A stretch of 50,107 nt of DNA from a virus: positions 1 through 50,107 of IMG/VR virus record IMGVR_UViG_3300035180_001610; one strand, written 5' to 3'. A model generated the notes under the pieces. It had not been told where the DNA came from and did no database searches. It worked only from the letters and a program-made list of their open reading frames with translations. The position numbers and the translations under genes were made by a program. Below, in pieces: positions 33,474 through 41,362 of this stretch. How positions within the stretch are numbered: the first letter of the stretch is position 1; each line of letters starts with the position of its first letter.

Positions 33474-33878
33474 TTAGGATTTTAATTTTCTTAATTGGTC
33501 TCTAATCTCGATGGACTTTTCAAAGTTTTGTTCTTTGATTGATTCCTTTAATTCCAATTCAAGATTTTCAATCATCTCTTTATTGGTTCCCAAGTTTTTA
33601 ATTTGGTCTCTTAACTTAACCGCTTCTTCAAAATCTTCCATTTCAATCGCTCTTTCAAGTTTAATGTTAAGGTATTCTTCCTTACTCATTTCTTTTGGAT
33701 TATCATTATCTAAATCCGATAAATCAAATACTTTTACATAACGGGTATATTTGTAATCCCCATCAGGAGATTCAAAAGTATTGGTTGTCCAATCTTGTTT
33801 ATTGAAATCTTCCATGATTTTTTCGTAACGAGCCATTAGGTCGTCAATGTTAAAATTAAATTTTCTTCTGTGAAACAT
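33474..33878 (-). CDS. Protein with two UVR motifs, putative Clp-associated factor
   Basis: The 134-residue protein has two UVR motifs in its C-terminal half: LERAIEMEDFEEAVKLRDQI near residue 75 and KESIKEQNFEKSIEIRDQLR near residue 113. UVR motifs mediate coupling in UvrB/UvrC and in McsA, a ClpC partner; the Clp protein encoded divergently also has a UVR motif in its middle domain. The N-terminal 60 residues are beta-rich with no zinc Cys. Divergent pairing suggests an adaptor or regulator of the Clp unfoldase. A mismatch-repair UvrB link is less likely since no helicase is present here. Confidence 0.65.
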   Translation of the reverse strand: MFHRRKFNFNIDDLMARYEKIMEDFNKQDWTTNTFESPDGDYKYTRYVKVFDLSDLDNDNPKEMSKEEYLNIKLERAIEMEDFEEAVKLRDQIKNLGTNKEMIENLELELKESIKEQNFEKSIEIRDQLRKLKS

Positions 33879-33883
33879 ATTTT

Positions 33884-33914
33884 TTTGTTTTTTTAAATTT
33901 ATTTATTATCTTTG
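33884..33914 (+). promoter_or_regulatory. Bacteroidota sigma-A promoter for the Clp gene
   Basis: TTTG (33884-33887), a 19-base spacer and TATCTTTG (33907-33914) match the Bacteroidota consensus exactly. The start of transcription would be near 33920, leaving a leader of about 145 bases before the Clp ATG. Within this leader are the two palindromes at 33970 and 34000. Confidence 0.75.
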
Positions 33915-33969
33915 TTCTTGTCAAGTATCATACCGATGATAAATATAAGATATTATTTTATATAATCCA

Positions 33970-34012
33970 TGACATTATGTCAGATTAATAAAATTATTAT
34001 GACAATTTGTCA
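33970..34012. promoter_or_regulatory. Paired operator-like palindromes TGACA-N3-TGTCA
   Basis: Two perfect 13-bp palindromes, TGACATTATGTCA (33970-33982) and TGACAATTTGTCA (34000-34012), share the same half-sites and are 30 bp centre to centre, about three helical turns. They lie downstream of the promoter and upstream of the Clp start. This layout is typical for a dimeric DNA-binding repressor, or they could form RNA hairpins in the leader. Confidence 0.55.
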
Positions 34013-34066
34013 AAATATTTGGATATGTATGAAATTTGACCGTAATTTGTAAAACAATTAAAAAAT

Positions 34067-36082
34067 ATGAACGACTTAATGGACGACGACGACAAAATGA
34101 TGAACAAAAAAACTAAATCATCTGGAGAATCTAACACACCTGTATTGGACAATTTCAGTAGAGATTTAATGAAACTAGCAGAAGCTGGAAAACTTGACCC
34201 CGTTATTGGTCGCGACAGAGAAATCTTAAGGATTGCTCAAATTCTTTCTCGTAGAAAGAAAAATAACCCAATTATCCTTGGAGAACCTGGTTGTGGTAAA
34301 ACCGCACTTGTTGAAGGATTGGCAATCAAGATTGTAAATGGTGATTGTCCCCGTAACTTGGTAGATAAACGTATTGTTAATCTTGACCTTACATCAGTTG
34401 TTGCCGGTACAAAGTATCGTGGACAATTTGAAGAACGAATGAAAGTGATTATCGAAGAACTTCAATCAAACCCAAACATCATTGTATTCATTGATGAGAT
34501 TCACACATTGGTTGGTTCAGGAAATTCTTCAGGTTCAATGGATGGTTCAAATATCTTCAAACCCGCATTGGCACGTGGGGAAGTTCAATGTATCGGAGCA
34601 ACTACATTAGATGAGTTCCGTAAAAACATTGAAAAAGATGGAGCATTAGAACGTAGATTCCAAAAGGTAGTCGTTGAACCATCATCAATTGATGAAACAA
34701 TTCAAATCCTTAAGAATGTTCGTGACAAATACGAAGATTTCCACAAGGTGAATTACAGCGATGAGGTAATTGAGACTTGTGTTAAGTTGGCAGACCGTTA
34801 TATCACAGACCGTGAGTTCCCTGATAAAGCATTTGACATTTTGGATGAGGTTGGAGCAAGAATGCAAACCGAGTTGAAAATACCTGAAGCAATTGAGGAG
34901 TTAAAAAAACAAGCGGCAGAAATCAAACTTCAAAAAATGGAAGTGGTTAAAAAACAAAACTACGAACAAGCTGCAGAGCTTCGTGATAAAGAAAAAAAAT
35001 TGTTACTGAAGTTGGAGCAAGAAAAAATTAAGTTTGATGAAAAGTTGTCCAAAGAAAAACAACTCATATTATTGGAACATGTTTATGATGTTGTATCAAA
35101 CATGACAAAAATTCCTGTAAATAAAATGAGTGTGGATGATACCAAAGCTTTGTTGGACTTGGACAAAACTTTGATTGACAAAGTTATTGGCCAAAACAAT
35201 GCGGTAGTTAAGATTGCAAAAGCAATCAAAAGAAATCGTTTGGGTATAAAAGACCCTAATCGTCCAATCGGGTCATTTGTGTTCTTAGGTTCAACAGGTG
35301 TTGGTAAGACATACCTGGCAAAACAATTGGCAAAAGAAATGTTCGGTTCCGAAGACGCTCTCATTCGTGTCGACATGTCAGAATACCAAGAGAAACACAC
35401 AATATCCAAATTAATTGGAGCACCTCCAGGATACGTAGGTTATGAAGAAGGCGGATTGTTAACTGAAAAAGTTAAAAACAAACCTTACTCTGTAATCTTA
35501 TTTGATGAGATTGAAAAAGCTCACAAAGATGTATTCACCATCCTACTTCAGGTTTTAGATGACGGTCATGTAACCGACAGTTTGGGACGTAAGATTAACT
35601 TCAAAAATACCTTGATTATCTTGACATCAAACTTGGGGGTTAAAAAACTACAAGACTTTGGGGCTGGTATTGGTTTCTCAAGTAATTCATATAGTAATGA
35701 AGAAGCTAAGAAACAAATGTTAATGAAGGAAATGAAAAACTTCTTCTCACCTGAGTTCATTAATCGTATTGATGATACGGTTGTATTTAACTCATTGACT
35801 AAAGAAGACATCAAAAAGATTACCGACATTGAATTAAAGAAGTTGGTGACTCGTCTTGTAGATATGAAGTACAAAATCACATATGACGAATCTTTGGTTG
35901 AGTATTTATCAAAGATTGGATACGATGAATTGTACGGAGCTCGTCCATTGAAGAGAGCTATTCAGGATAAGGTTGAAGACCTATTGTCAGAAGAAGTTCT
36001 AACGGGTAAGATGATTGAAGGTAAGACCTATCACATCAAAGTAGTAGGTGAAAACGTGGTGGTCCAAAAGAAAGGACGATAA
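34067..36082 (+). CDS. Clp-family AAA+ unfoldase (ClpA/ClpC-like, no N-domain)
   Basis: The 671-residue protein has two AAA+ modules. D1 has Walker A GEPGCGKTA near residue 72 and Walker B VFIDEIHTLVGSG. A short middle region has a UVR motif (VVKKQNYEQAAELRDKEK). D2 has Walker A GSTGVGKTYLAK near residue 407, VILFDEIEKAH and the arginine region FINRIDD. The loop GAGIGFSSNS near residue 533 has the IGF tripeptide that docks ClpC/ClpA on ClpP. Bacterial ClpC is about 820-860 residues; the adaptor-binding N-domain is missing here and replaced by 25 acidic/basic residues. No ClpP is in the window, so it would use host ClpP. GC content looks higher than neighbours. Confidence 0.9.
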   Translation: MNDLMDDDDKMMNKKTKSSGESNTPVLDNFSRDLMKLAEAGKLDPVIGRDREILRIAQILSRRKKNNPIILGEPGCGKTALVEGLAIKIVNGDCPRNLVDKRIVNLDLTSVVAGTKYRGQFEERMKVIIEELQSNPNIIVFIDEIHTLVGSGNSSGSMDGSNIFKPALARGEVQCIGATTLDEFRKNIEKDGALERRFQKVVVEPSSIDETIQILKNVRDKYEDFHKVNYSDEVIETCVKLADRYITDREFPDKAFDILDEVGARMQTELKIPEAIEELKKQAAEIKLQKMEVVKKQNYEQAAELRDKEKKLLLKLEQEKIKFDEKLSKEKQLILLEHVYDVVSNMTKIPVNKMSVDDTKALLDLDKTLIDKVIGQNNAVVKIAKAIKRNRLGIKDPNRPIGSFVFLGSTGVGKTYLAKQLAKEMFGSEDALIRVDMSEYQEKHTISKLIGAPPGYVGYEEGGLLTEKVKNKPYSVILFDEIEKAHKDVFTILLQVLDDGHVTDSLGRKINFKNTLIILTSNLGVKKLQDFGAGIGFSSNSYSNEEAKKQMLMKEMKNFFSPEFINRIDDTVVFNSLTKEDIKKITDIELKKLVTRLVDMKYKITYDESLVEYLSKIGYDELYGARPLKRAIQDKVEDLLSEEVLTGKMIEGKTYHIKVVGENVVVQKKGR

Positions 36083-36086
36083 ATAA

Positions 36087-36117
36087 GAAAGGGAGATGAA
36101 AATCTCCCTTTTGTTTT
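36087..36117 (+). terminator. Rho-independent terminator after the Clp gene
   Basis: AAAGGGAGA pairs with TCTCCCTTT around a six-base loop and is followed by a T-rich run. It closes the Clp transcript five bases after the stop. Confidence 0.8.
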
Positions 36118-36118
36118 A

Positions 36119-36126
36119 TATTTATA
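36119..36126 (+). promoter_or_regulatory. Putative late promoter octamer TATTTATA
   Basis: The octamer directly follows the Clp terminator and lies four bases upstream of the zinc-ribbon ATG. It shows a switch from host-type to late-type control between two neighbouring genes. Confidence 0.5.
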
Positions 36127-36130
36127 TTTG

Positions 36131-36298
36131 ATGAGAGAGTTAATCAGAAAAGTTATCAGAGAAATTGTCACAAATAAAGAAATAATTTGTGACAAATGTG
36201 GATGGTCGTGGGATATTGTTGATGGCGGCGATGACTTATATATCTGTCATGAATGTAATCATGATAATGAACCAAAATCAAAGTTAGATAAATTATAA
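36131..36298 (+). CDS. Small zinc-ribbon protein with LxE-like leader
   Basis: The 55-residue protein begins MRELIRKVIRE-IVTNK, a short amphipathic peptide ending IxE, then has CDKCGWSW and ICHECN, a CxxC-CxxC zinc ribbon. It is too short for many gene callers. The leader resembles those of other proposed capsid-targeted proteins. The start is fixed by the late octamer just upstream. Function is unknown; nucleic-acid binding is possible. Confidence 0.6.
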   Translation: MRELIRKVIREIVTNKEIICDKCGWSWDIVDGGDDLYICHECNHDNEPKSKLDKL

Positions 36299-36306
36299 AA
36301 CTTTAT

Positions 36307-37146
36307 TTAAAACACTGACCGATTTCTCCAACCATGTTCAACCATTTCTTTATAGTGTAATTTATGACCAAGTTTATCAATCATTTTCTTACCCATGTCG
36401 ATACCGTTAATTACGTCTTCAACAACGACGTATTCATGGGTTGTGTGATATTGGTAGTATCCAATTGAAAAGTTAATACAAGAGAAGTCAAACTTACCTC
36501 TTAACGCATATACGTCAGTATAAGGGTGAACCATGTATCTCATTCTATTTCCCATACCTTCTGTTAATACCTCATTACAAGCATCAAAAAATTCAGTCTC
36601 TCTGTCAAATAAAACTTGACCAAAACATTTTTCAGTAATCATCCAGTTTTCAGGTGCGTCAAATTGAATACCATATCCAACATTATCAAAAAATGATGAA
36701 TCCGCCATCATTGAACCTTTACAACCGGTTTCTTCAGATACAAAGAACGCGGCCTTTACATACGGCAATTCTTTTAATAATCTAAGACATGCAAATACAC
36801 CACATTTATCATCACCACCAATACCTGTTGGTTCTCCATCATTATCATATGCCTTATATGATAATTTAATTTCTTTTTGCGCATTTGGCAACATTTCCTC
36901 TCGAATATTAATATCGTTAAGTCCATGTACCGTATCGGTATGTGAAATTACACATGGGAAATAAAATCCTTCAGGAAGTTCTTTGGATTCTTGTTTTGTT
37001 GCGTAGACGTTATTATATTCGTCCACATAGTGTTCAATATTATTTTCAGTTAACCAGTTAACCAAAAACTCAACCATTCTGTCCTCGCGATACGTTGCCG
37101 TAGGTACGCTCAAAACGGCTTTAAGTAATTCTAAATTTTGTTCCAT
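36307..37146 (-). CDS. M20/M28-type zinc aminopeptidase-like protein
   Basis: The 279-residue protein has the di-zinc peptidase set: VISHTDTVHG near residue 67, GIGGDDKCGVFACL near residue 108, FFVSEETGCKGS near residue 134, QFDAPEN near residue 161 and TTHEYVVVED near residue 243. These include all metal and catalytic acid residues expected for PepT-like M20 enzymes. At 279 residues it lacks the dimerisation (lid) domain that brings M20 enzymes to 400 residues. It has its own host-type promoter, pointing to early cytoplasmic action, perhaps peptide recycling or removal of a host peptide. Confidence 0.75.
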   Translation of the reverse strand: MEQNLELLKAVLSVPTATYREDRMVEFLVNWLTENNIEHYVDEYNNVYATKQESKELPEGFYFPCVISHTDTVHGLNDINIREEMLPNAQKEIKLSYKAYDNDGEPTGIGGDDKCGVFACLRLLKELPYVKAAFFVSEETGCKGSMMADSSFFDNVGYGIQFDAPENWMITEKCFGQVLFDRETEFFDACNEVLTEGMGNRMRYMVHPYTDVYALRGKFDFSCINFSIGYYQYHTTHEYVVVEDVINGIDMGKKMIDKLGHKLHYKEMVEHGWRNRSVF

Positions 37147-37150
37147 AGAG

Positions 37151-37182
37151 CAAATATAGAAAATTATTTACACTTCACCAAA
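37151..37182 (-). promoter_or_regulatory. Bacteroidota sigma-A promoter for the peptidase gene
   Basis: On the minus strand TTTG (37179-37182), a 20-base spacer and TATATTTG (37151-37158) form an exact consensus. Only four bases separate the -7 element from the ATG at 37146, so the transcript would be leaderless. The -33 end lies inside the end of the upstream gene. Confidence 0.75.
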
Positions 37183-38970
37183 TTTAAATAACTCTGGTTG
37201 ATATAATAAATGATTAAATTGTTCTTCATCAAGTTTACGGGTAATAAATCCTGTAGGTAATTGTAATTCAACAACAATTTGCATATTGTCTCTATCAAAA
37301 GTTTTAACTTTGAAATTTATTGATTCATCTTTTGGTAATTTATACCATTTACCTATCTCGTATCTAGATAATATTTTTTGTCTAAGTTCCAAAAATTTTA
37401 CTATTGGGGTTCCATCTTCTTCAATCTTTTCTAAGATACTATCAAATTGTCTTCCAACCTCTCTGTTGAATGACTCGGTATCAAAATTATCAGAATCTTG
37501 ATATTCATATGTGTCATCATACCAACCACCCATACTACCACCATTTTGTTCAACAATCTGATTAAATAATGAAATAACATCAGTTTTATTGATTTCAAGT
37601 CTTGTTGACCACATTAATAGATTTGCTGGTGTTGTTGTAATCTCATCATATCTTCTTTTAAGGGCAAATCCTGTAGATTCTAAAACGTCATTAATTTCTT
37701 TTGTGATAGATTCTTTGGCAGTAATGCTCATTTCTCTATTTTTTTCTACAAAATAATCATTTATGATATTATCGGTTTCTGTTTCAAATAAATCTAATAA
37801 TACCGCAGCTAACTCTTGTTGATACTCATTTAACAAACTAAATGATTTTGATGGCAATAAAACGTCTGAGATTTGTTTTATTTTTTCTGTGTTCTCATCA
37901 TTTAAGTCACCAAATATAAGATACCCTTCTTTAAAATCGTCATAAATAGTATATTCATCCATAAATTCATAATCACCATAACTTGAAGATACCGCATTCA
38001 TAAACCACACGTCGTCGTCACTTACATCAAAATTTTTAAAAAAATTCTTATCATCACCAAAATCAATAACAATTTTACTTTGTCCCAATGGGTCTTTAAT
38101 TATAACATCAAGAATCGATGGGTCAGAATCTATTAATTCTTCAACAGTTGCAACCCCCCTTGTAAATTCTCTTAATTTTTTAATGAATTCACCAACACCC
38201 GTTAAATCGTCAATAAGGTCACTTTGATTTGGAAAATATTCTTTAAGGTATTCAATAGTTTTTGTAAAATCTTGAGAATCAAATACTTCAGTTTTTTTTT
38301 CACTTTCATTTTGATATAAAGCAATTTTATTGTTAGTTTTTTTATTTAAGAAATAATATAAATTACCTGTTCTAGTATATTTGTCAAAATACGATGTTGA
38401 CCCTTTTTGAGTTGTACACCATTTGGTGTTGGTACCATAATAACAAGATGCCGAATGTGATTTTGGTCTAACCACCAATACTTCATCATCTTCATAAATT
38501 TTATCAACTTGAGTTTTAATCTCCAGTTCAATTTGTTTTTGAGTTTTTCTACTATCAATAATGGACATTAATTTCTTAATGAATTGAGGATTTTCATATT
38601 GATTAATGTCCTTTGGTGAACGAGCAATCCCCTCAATATTTGGTACTAAATAACTATTATTTGTGTCGGCAATAAATTCAGTTTCCGCTTTCCAAATATC
38701 ATCTTCAGTTATTCTATTAACATTTACATGGAACCAAGGAATTATTATTCCAAATAAATCTTGTAGTGATTCTGCCTGTCGAACATTTAATCCACCTTTC
38801 TCACCTGATAATTCAGGAATAATTTTTTCAAGTTTCTTTGCAATATACTCAACATATTTGTAGTTTGTTGGGTCAACACTTAATATCCTGTCAATGAATG
38901 GGCCATCATACTCAAACCGTTGTTTAAGTTGTTTTGCAACATCTTCCTTTTTACCTTCAATTATAATCAC
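37168..38970 (-). CDS. Virion-type protein with YG-WCTT motif (paralogue 1)
   Basis: The 600-residue protein starts at GTG and reads MIIIEGKKEDVAKQLKQRF. Near residues 174-205 it has SCYYGTNTKWCTT and YFDKYTRTGNLYYFLNKK, a module also present in the protein encoded at 39579 on the other strand. The first residues (IIE-G) resemble a prohead protease cut. The C-terminal half is acidic and unknown. Such proteins occur in T4-like phages, but no activity is known to me. A late octamer lies upstream. Confidence 0.6.
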   Translation of the reverse strand: MIIIEGKKEDVAKQLKQRFEYDGPFIDRILSVDPTNYKYVEYIAKKLEKIIPELSGEKGGLNVRQAESLQDLFGIIIPWFHVNVNRITEDDIWKAETEFIADTNNSYLVPNIEGIARSPKDINQYENPQFIKKLMSIIDSRKTQKQIELEIKTQVDKIYEDDEVLVVRPKSHSASCYYGTNTKWCTTQKGSTSYFDKYTRTGNLYYFLNKKTNNKIALYQNESEKKTEVFDSQDFTKTIEYLKEYFPNQSDLIDDLTGVGEFIKKLREFTRGVATVEELIDSDPSILDVIIKDPLGQSKIVIDFGDDKNFFKNFDVSDDDVWFMNAVSSSYGDYEFMDEYTIYDDFKEGYLIFGDLNDENTEKIKQISDVLLPSKSFSLLNEYQQELAAVLLDLFETETDNIINDYFVEKNREMSITAKESITKEINDVLESTGFALKRRYDEITTTPANLLMWSTRLEINKTDVISLFNQIVEQNGGSMGGWYDDTYEYQDSDNFDTESFNREVGRQFDSILEKIEEDGTPIVKFLELRQKILSRYEIGKWYKLPKDESINFKVKTFDRDNMQIVVELQLPTGFITRKLDEEQFNHLLYQPELFKFGEV

Positions 38971-38983
38971 AGGATATTTTTAC

Positions 38984-38991
38984 AATAAATA
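38984..38991 (-). promoter_or_regulatory. Putative late promoter octamer TATTTATT (minus strand)
   Basis: The octamer lies 13 bases upstream of the GTG start at 38970 and supports use of that start. The tmRNA promoter begins ten bases beyond it, facing the other way. Confidence 0.45.
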
Positions 38992-39000
38992 CCAATTTTG

Positions 39001-39031
39001 TTTGTAATATTTATTTTTTACCCTATCTTTG
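39001..39031 (+). promoter_or_regulatory. Bacteroidota sigma-A promoter for the tmRNA
   Basis: TTTG (39001-39004), a 19-base spacer and TATCTTTG (39024-39031) are an exact consensus. Transcription would start about 25 bases before the mature tmRNA 5-prime end. Confidence 0.75.
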
Positions 39032-39062
39032 TATTTATAATATTACAAGTTATTTGACATAT

Positions 39063-39479
39063 GGGGGTGTTTTTGGATTTGACAGGTATTGGCTGAAGAC
39101 AAAGGGCACGTGGAGACTGAATTAATCTCCTTAAAAACTGATTCACAAAAACAATCGGCGACGTTTTATCGAAAATGGAAACTCTTGGTTTACTAAGAGG
39201 TTCTGAAGTTACTGTATCCTAAGAGGTTTACGGAAACGGGGGGTCGGTGGACATATAACCTAGCAACAGAAGTCCTTAAGGTGTGGTTTCTACCCGAAAA
39301 GGAACAAACGGTCTCGTTCAGAGTGCTACCGTAACAAAAGTGAACTCAACACAGTTATTGGTAACGATGTCAAAATAGGAACCAAATATTTCGGAAGGTA
39401 TCACAAACCTTGACCTAAACGTGTAGTCCTTCTCTGACAGGATATTATGGACCGGAGTTCGAGCCTCCGCACCTCCACC
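39063..39479 (+). ncRNA. ssrA: Transfer-messenger RNA (tmRNA)
   Basis: The 5-prime end GGGGGTG pairs with CACCTCC at the 3-prime end (one G-U pair) to form the tRNA-like acceptor stem. TTGGATTTGACAGG follows the 5-prime strand, as in bacterial tmRNAs, and CGGAG-TTCGAGC-CTCCG is a perfect T arm. Only ACC of the CCA end is encoded. The length of about 417 nt is normal. The tag region begins near 39157. The GGC frame (39157) encodes GDVLSK...TVS, and the GCG frame (39158-39196) encodes ATFYRKWKLLVY with its stop in a hairpin (CTCTT/AAGAG). Neither ends in the usual ALAA. A strong terminator follows. Confidence 0.9.
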
Positions 39480-39483
39480 GTAG

Positions 39484-39513
39484 ACCTCAATAGAAATATT
39501 GAGGTTTTTTTTA
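39484..39513 (+). terminator. Rho-independent terminator of the tmRNA
   Basis: ACCTCAAT pairs with ATTGAGGT around a six-base loop, followed by eight T residues. It starts five bases after the mature tmRNA end. Confidence 0.85.
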
Positions 39514-39567
39514 TTACTTTTTTCTGTAGTAATTAATCATTAAATAACTCATAAGTACAAAATCGCA

Positions 39568-39575
39568 TATTTATT
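39568..39575 (+). promoter_or_regulatory. Putative late promoter octamer TATTTATT
   Basis: The octamer is three bases upstream of the ATG at 39579. Together with the octamer at 38984 it gives both inverted paralogues around the tmRNA late-type control. Confidence 0.45.
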
Positions 39576-39578
39576 AGT

Positions 39579-41102
39579 ATGAGATTAACTCCAATCCTTA
39601 TTGTTGAAGGTCGTAAAGAAGATTTACGTAAAAAATACACTGAAAAATTTAAGGAGTATCCCGAAAATTTAGATTTTATTTTGGGTATTTCAGATTTAGC
39701 AGATACCAACTTCAAATATGCCGATTTTGTATTAAGAGAATTACACCCAAACACATCCGATGAGGAAATTGAAGATGCGATAGAACTTGTTAAAGATTTT
39801 GACAGATTCAAACAATCTTTAGAAGTTAAAGATATTAACCAATATGACCTTGATGGGTTAAAAAGTATAATTGATAATCACAAAACAACTTCTAAATCAC
39901 AATTAAAAAAAATTGACACCTCAGACGCCAAAAAATTATATGAAGACGATAACCTATTAATTGTTAAACCTTTAACTTACGAATCGTCTTGTAAATATGG
40001 TTCAGGTACAAGATGGTGTACTACCAGTACACAATCTCATTTTAAAAGTTATACTGAAGATGGCCAATCCTTATATTACGTCATTCTTAAGAAATTTGAC
40101 ATAAGTAATAAGTTTTATAAAATTGCAATTCATATGAAACCAAATTTGGAAACATGGTATGACGCAACTGATGAAGTAATGTCAGACAGAGAAAAAGAAG
40201 TTTTTAATCTTGGAGCTCCAAAAGTAATTCAAACAATTAGAAAAAATTATGAGGAAAGTTTAAATAAAAAATACGATTTATTTTTTAAAAATTTGTTTAA
40301 TTTTAATAATTACAAATTCGCTAATGTATCATCATTATTTAAAACAACACACAAAATAGGGATTGAATTTCAAAAACCAGAACTTATTTCGGATATGCCA
40401 AATCATGCAACAATTGAGTTAAATATTTCAGTTGATGAGGATAATATTGACCAATATTTGGTTATGATTACTTATGATGTTAGAAAAATGGAAAATATTT
40501 ACAATGGTAATGATATTCTTTTTACTATTGGATACTCAGGCGATGATTTTGAAATTAAACCTGAATTTGATTTTGGTATTGAAAATGTGACAAACAAAGT
40601 TCAAATCTATATATCTAATTTTCATTATTTTGATAATAAAACCATCAACAATACTTTCGATGAAATTTGTCGGAGGATTGAGTCGCAAGTTATTAATAAA
40701 ATGAAAGAAAATGACGAGTTTATGTTAAGTATAACTGATGGAAAAGGAAAAACCGTTTGGATACCAAACAGAAGTTCTTATGGTTTTACATTTAAAAGAA
40801 ACTCCGGATTAATTAAAAAACTTATAGATTATTTGGATTCAGGAAAAGAAGGAACAAAATTAGATTTTTTAGTTGATGTTGGTTCGTTAGATAAAATGAA
40901 TATTAATGGTAAACCACAATATTCACATAAAAACAAAAATGATTGGAAAATATCATCAGAATTTAGGGGTCAATTAAGTGGATTCTTTAATTCAGCCAAA
41001 TTAGCCGGAATATTAGATTACGATAAAAAAGGTAATCAATTCATTTTGAAAAAAGGGAAAAACTTTGATAAGTTCAAAGAAGGACAACTTGAAGCTATTT
41101 AA
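39579..41102 (+). CDS. Virion-type protein with YG-WCTT motif (paralogue 2)
   Basis: The 507-residue protein begins MRLTPILIVEGRKEDLRKKY, close to the start of paralogue 1 (IIIEGKKEDVAKQL). Near residues 128-165 it has SCKYGSGTRWCTT, HFKSYTEDGQSLYYVI and the following basic strand, the shared module. LIVE-G fits the (L/I)xE cleavage pattern. The C-terminal half differs from paralogue 1. The two genes lie on opposite strands and flank the tmRNA. Function is unknown; a capsid-targeted protein is suggested. Confidence 0.6.
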   Translation: MRLTPILIVEGRKEDLRKKYTEKFKEYPENLDFILGISDLADTNFKYADFVLRELHPNTSDEEIEDAIELVKDFDRFKQSLEVKDINQYDLDGLKSIIDNHKTTSKSQLKKIDTSDAKKLYEDDNLLIVKPLTYESSCKYGSGTRWCTTSTQSHFKSYTEDGQSLYYVILKKFDISNKFYKIAIHMKPNLETWYDATDEVMSDREKEVFNLGAPKVIQTIRKNYEESLNKKYDLFFKNLFNFNNYKFANVSSLFKTTHKIGIEFQKPELISDMPNHATIELNISVDEDNIDQYLVMITYDVRKMENIYNGNDILFTIGYSGDDFEIKPEFDFGIENVTNKVQIYISNFHYFDNKTINNTFDEICRRIESQVINKMKENDEFMLSITDGKGKTVWIPNRSSYGFTFKRNSGLIKKLIDYLDSGKEGTKLDFLVDVGSLDKMNINGKPQYSHKNKNDWKISSEFRGQLSGFFNSAKLAGILDYDKKGNQFILKKGKNFDKFKEGQLEAI

Positions 41103-41323
41103 GGTTTTTTAGACAATCTTCTCAAGTATAAATAAACTCCAAAAAATAACGCCGCAACGCAATACAAAATAGCATTGGCTTTCCATAAACTTCCTGTCCA
41201 CGACATTAGTCCATACTGAATAACGTCGAATCCAAATGGATTCAGGAATAGCGCAATCATTAAAGCTAGTTGTGATAGATTTTCCTGAAATGTTTTTCTC
41301 CAAGTTTTTATTTTTATTATCAT
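41099..41323 (-). CDS. Small two-helix membrane protein
   Basis: The 74-residue product has a basic N-terminus (MIIKIKTWRKTFQENLSQ), then LALMIALFLNPFGFDVI and ILYCVAALFFGVYLYL as two membrane segments, and a basic tail. A competing frame on the same strand (41109-41330) gives a Cys/Trp-containing sequence with no membrane pattern and looks like a shadow. It overlaps the 3-prime end of the convergent gene by four bases. It may be a small envelope or superinfection-related protein. Confidence 0.55.
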   Translation of the reverse strand: MIIKIKTWRKTFQENLSQLALMIALFLNPFGFDVIQYGLMSWTGSLWKANAILYCVAALFFGVYLYLRRLSKKP

Positions 41324-41362
41324 TATCCATGAATATAAATTAAAATTTTATGCCCATTACGC

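Noticed and set aside
41109-41330. Alternative minus-strand frame overlapping the small membrane protein
   Set aside because: It lacks a membrane or domain pattern, while the 41099-41323 frame has two clear hydrophobic helices and a basic tail.
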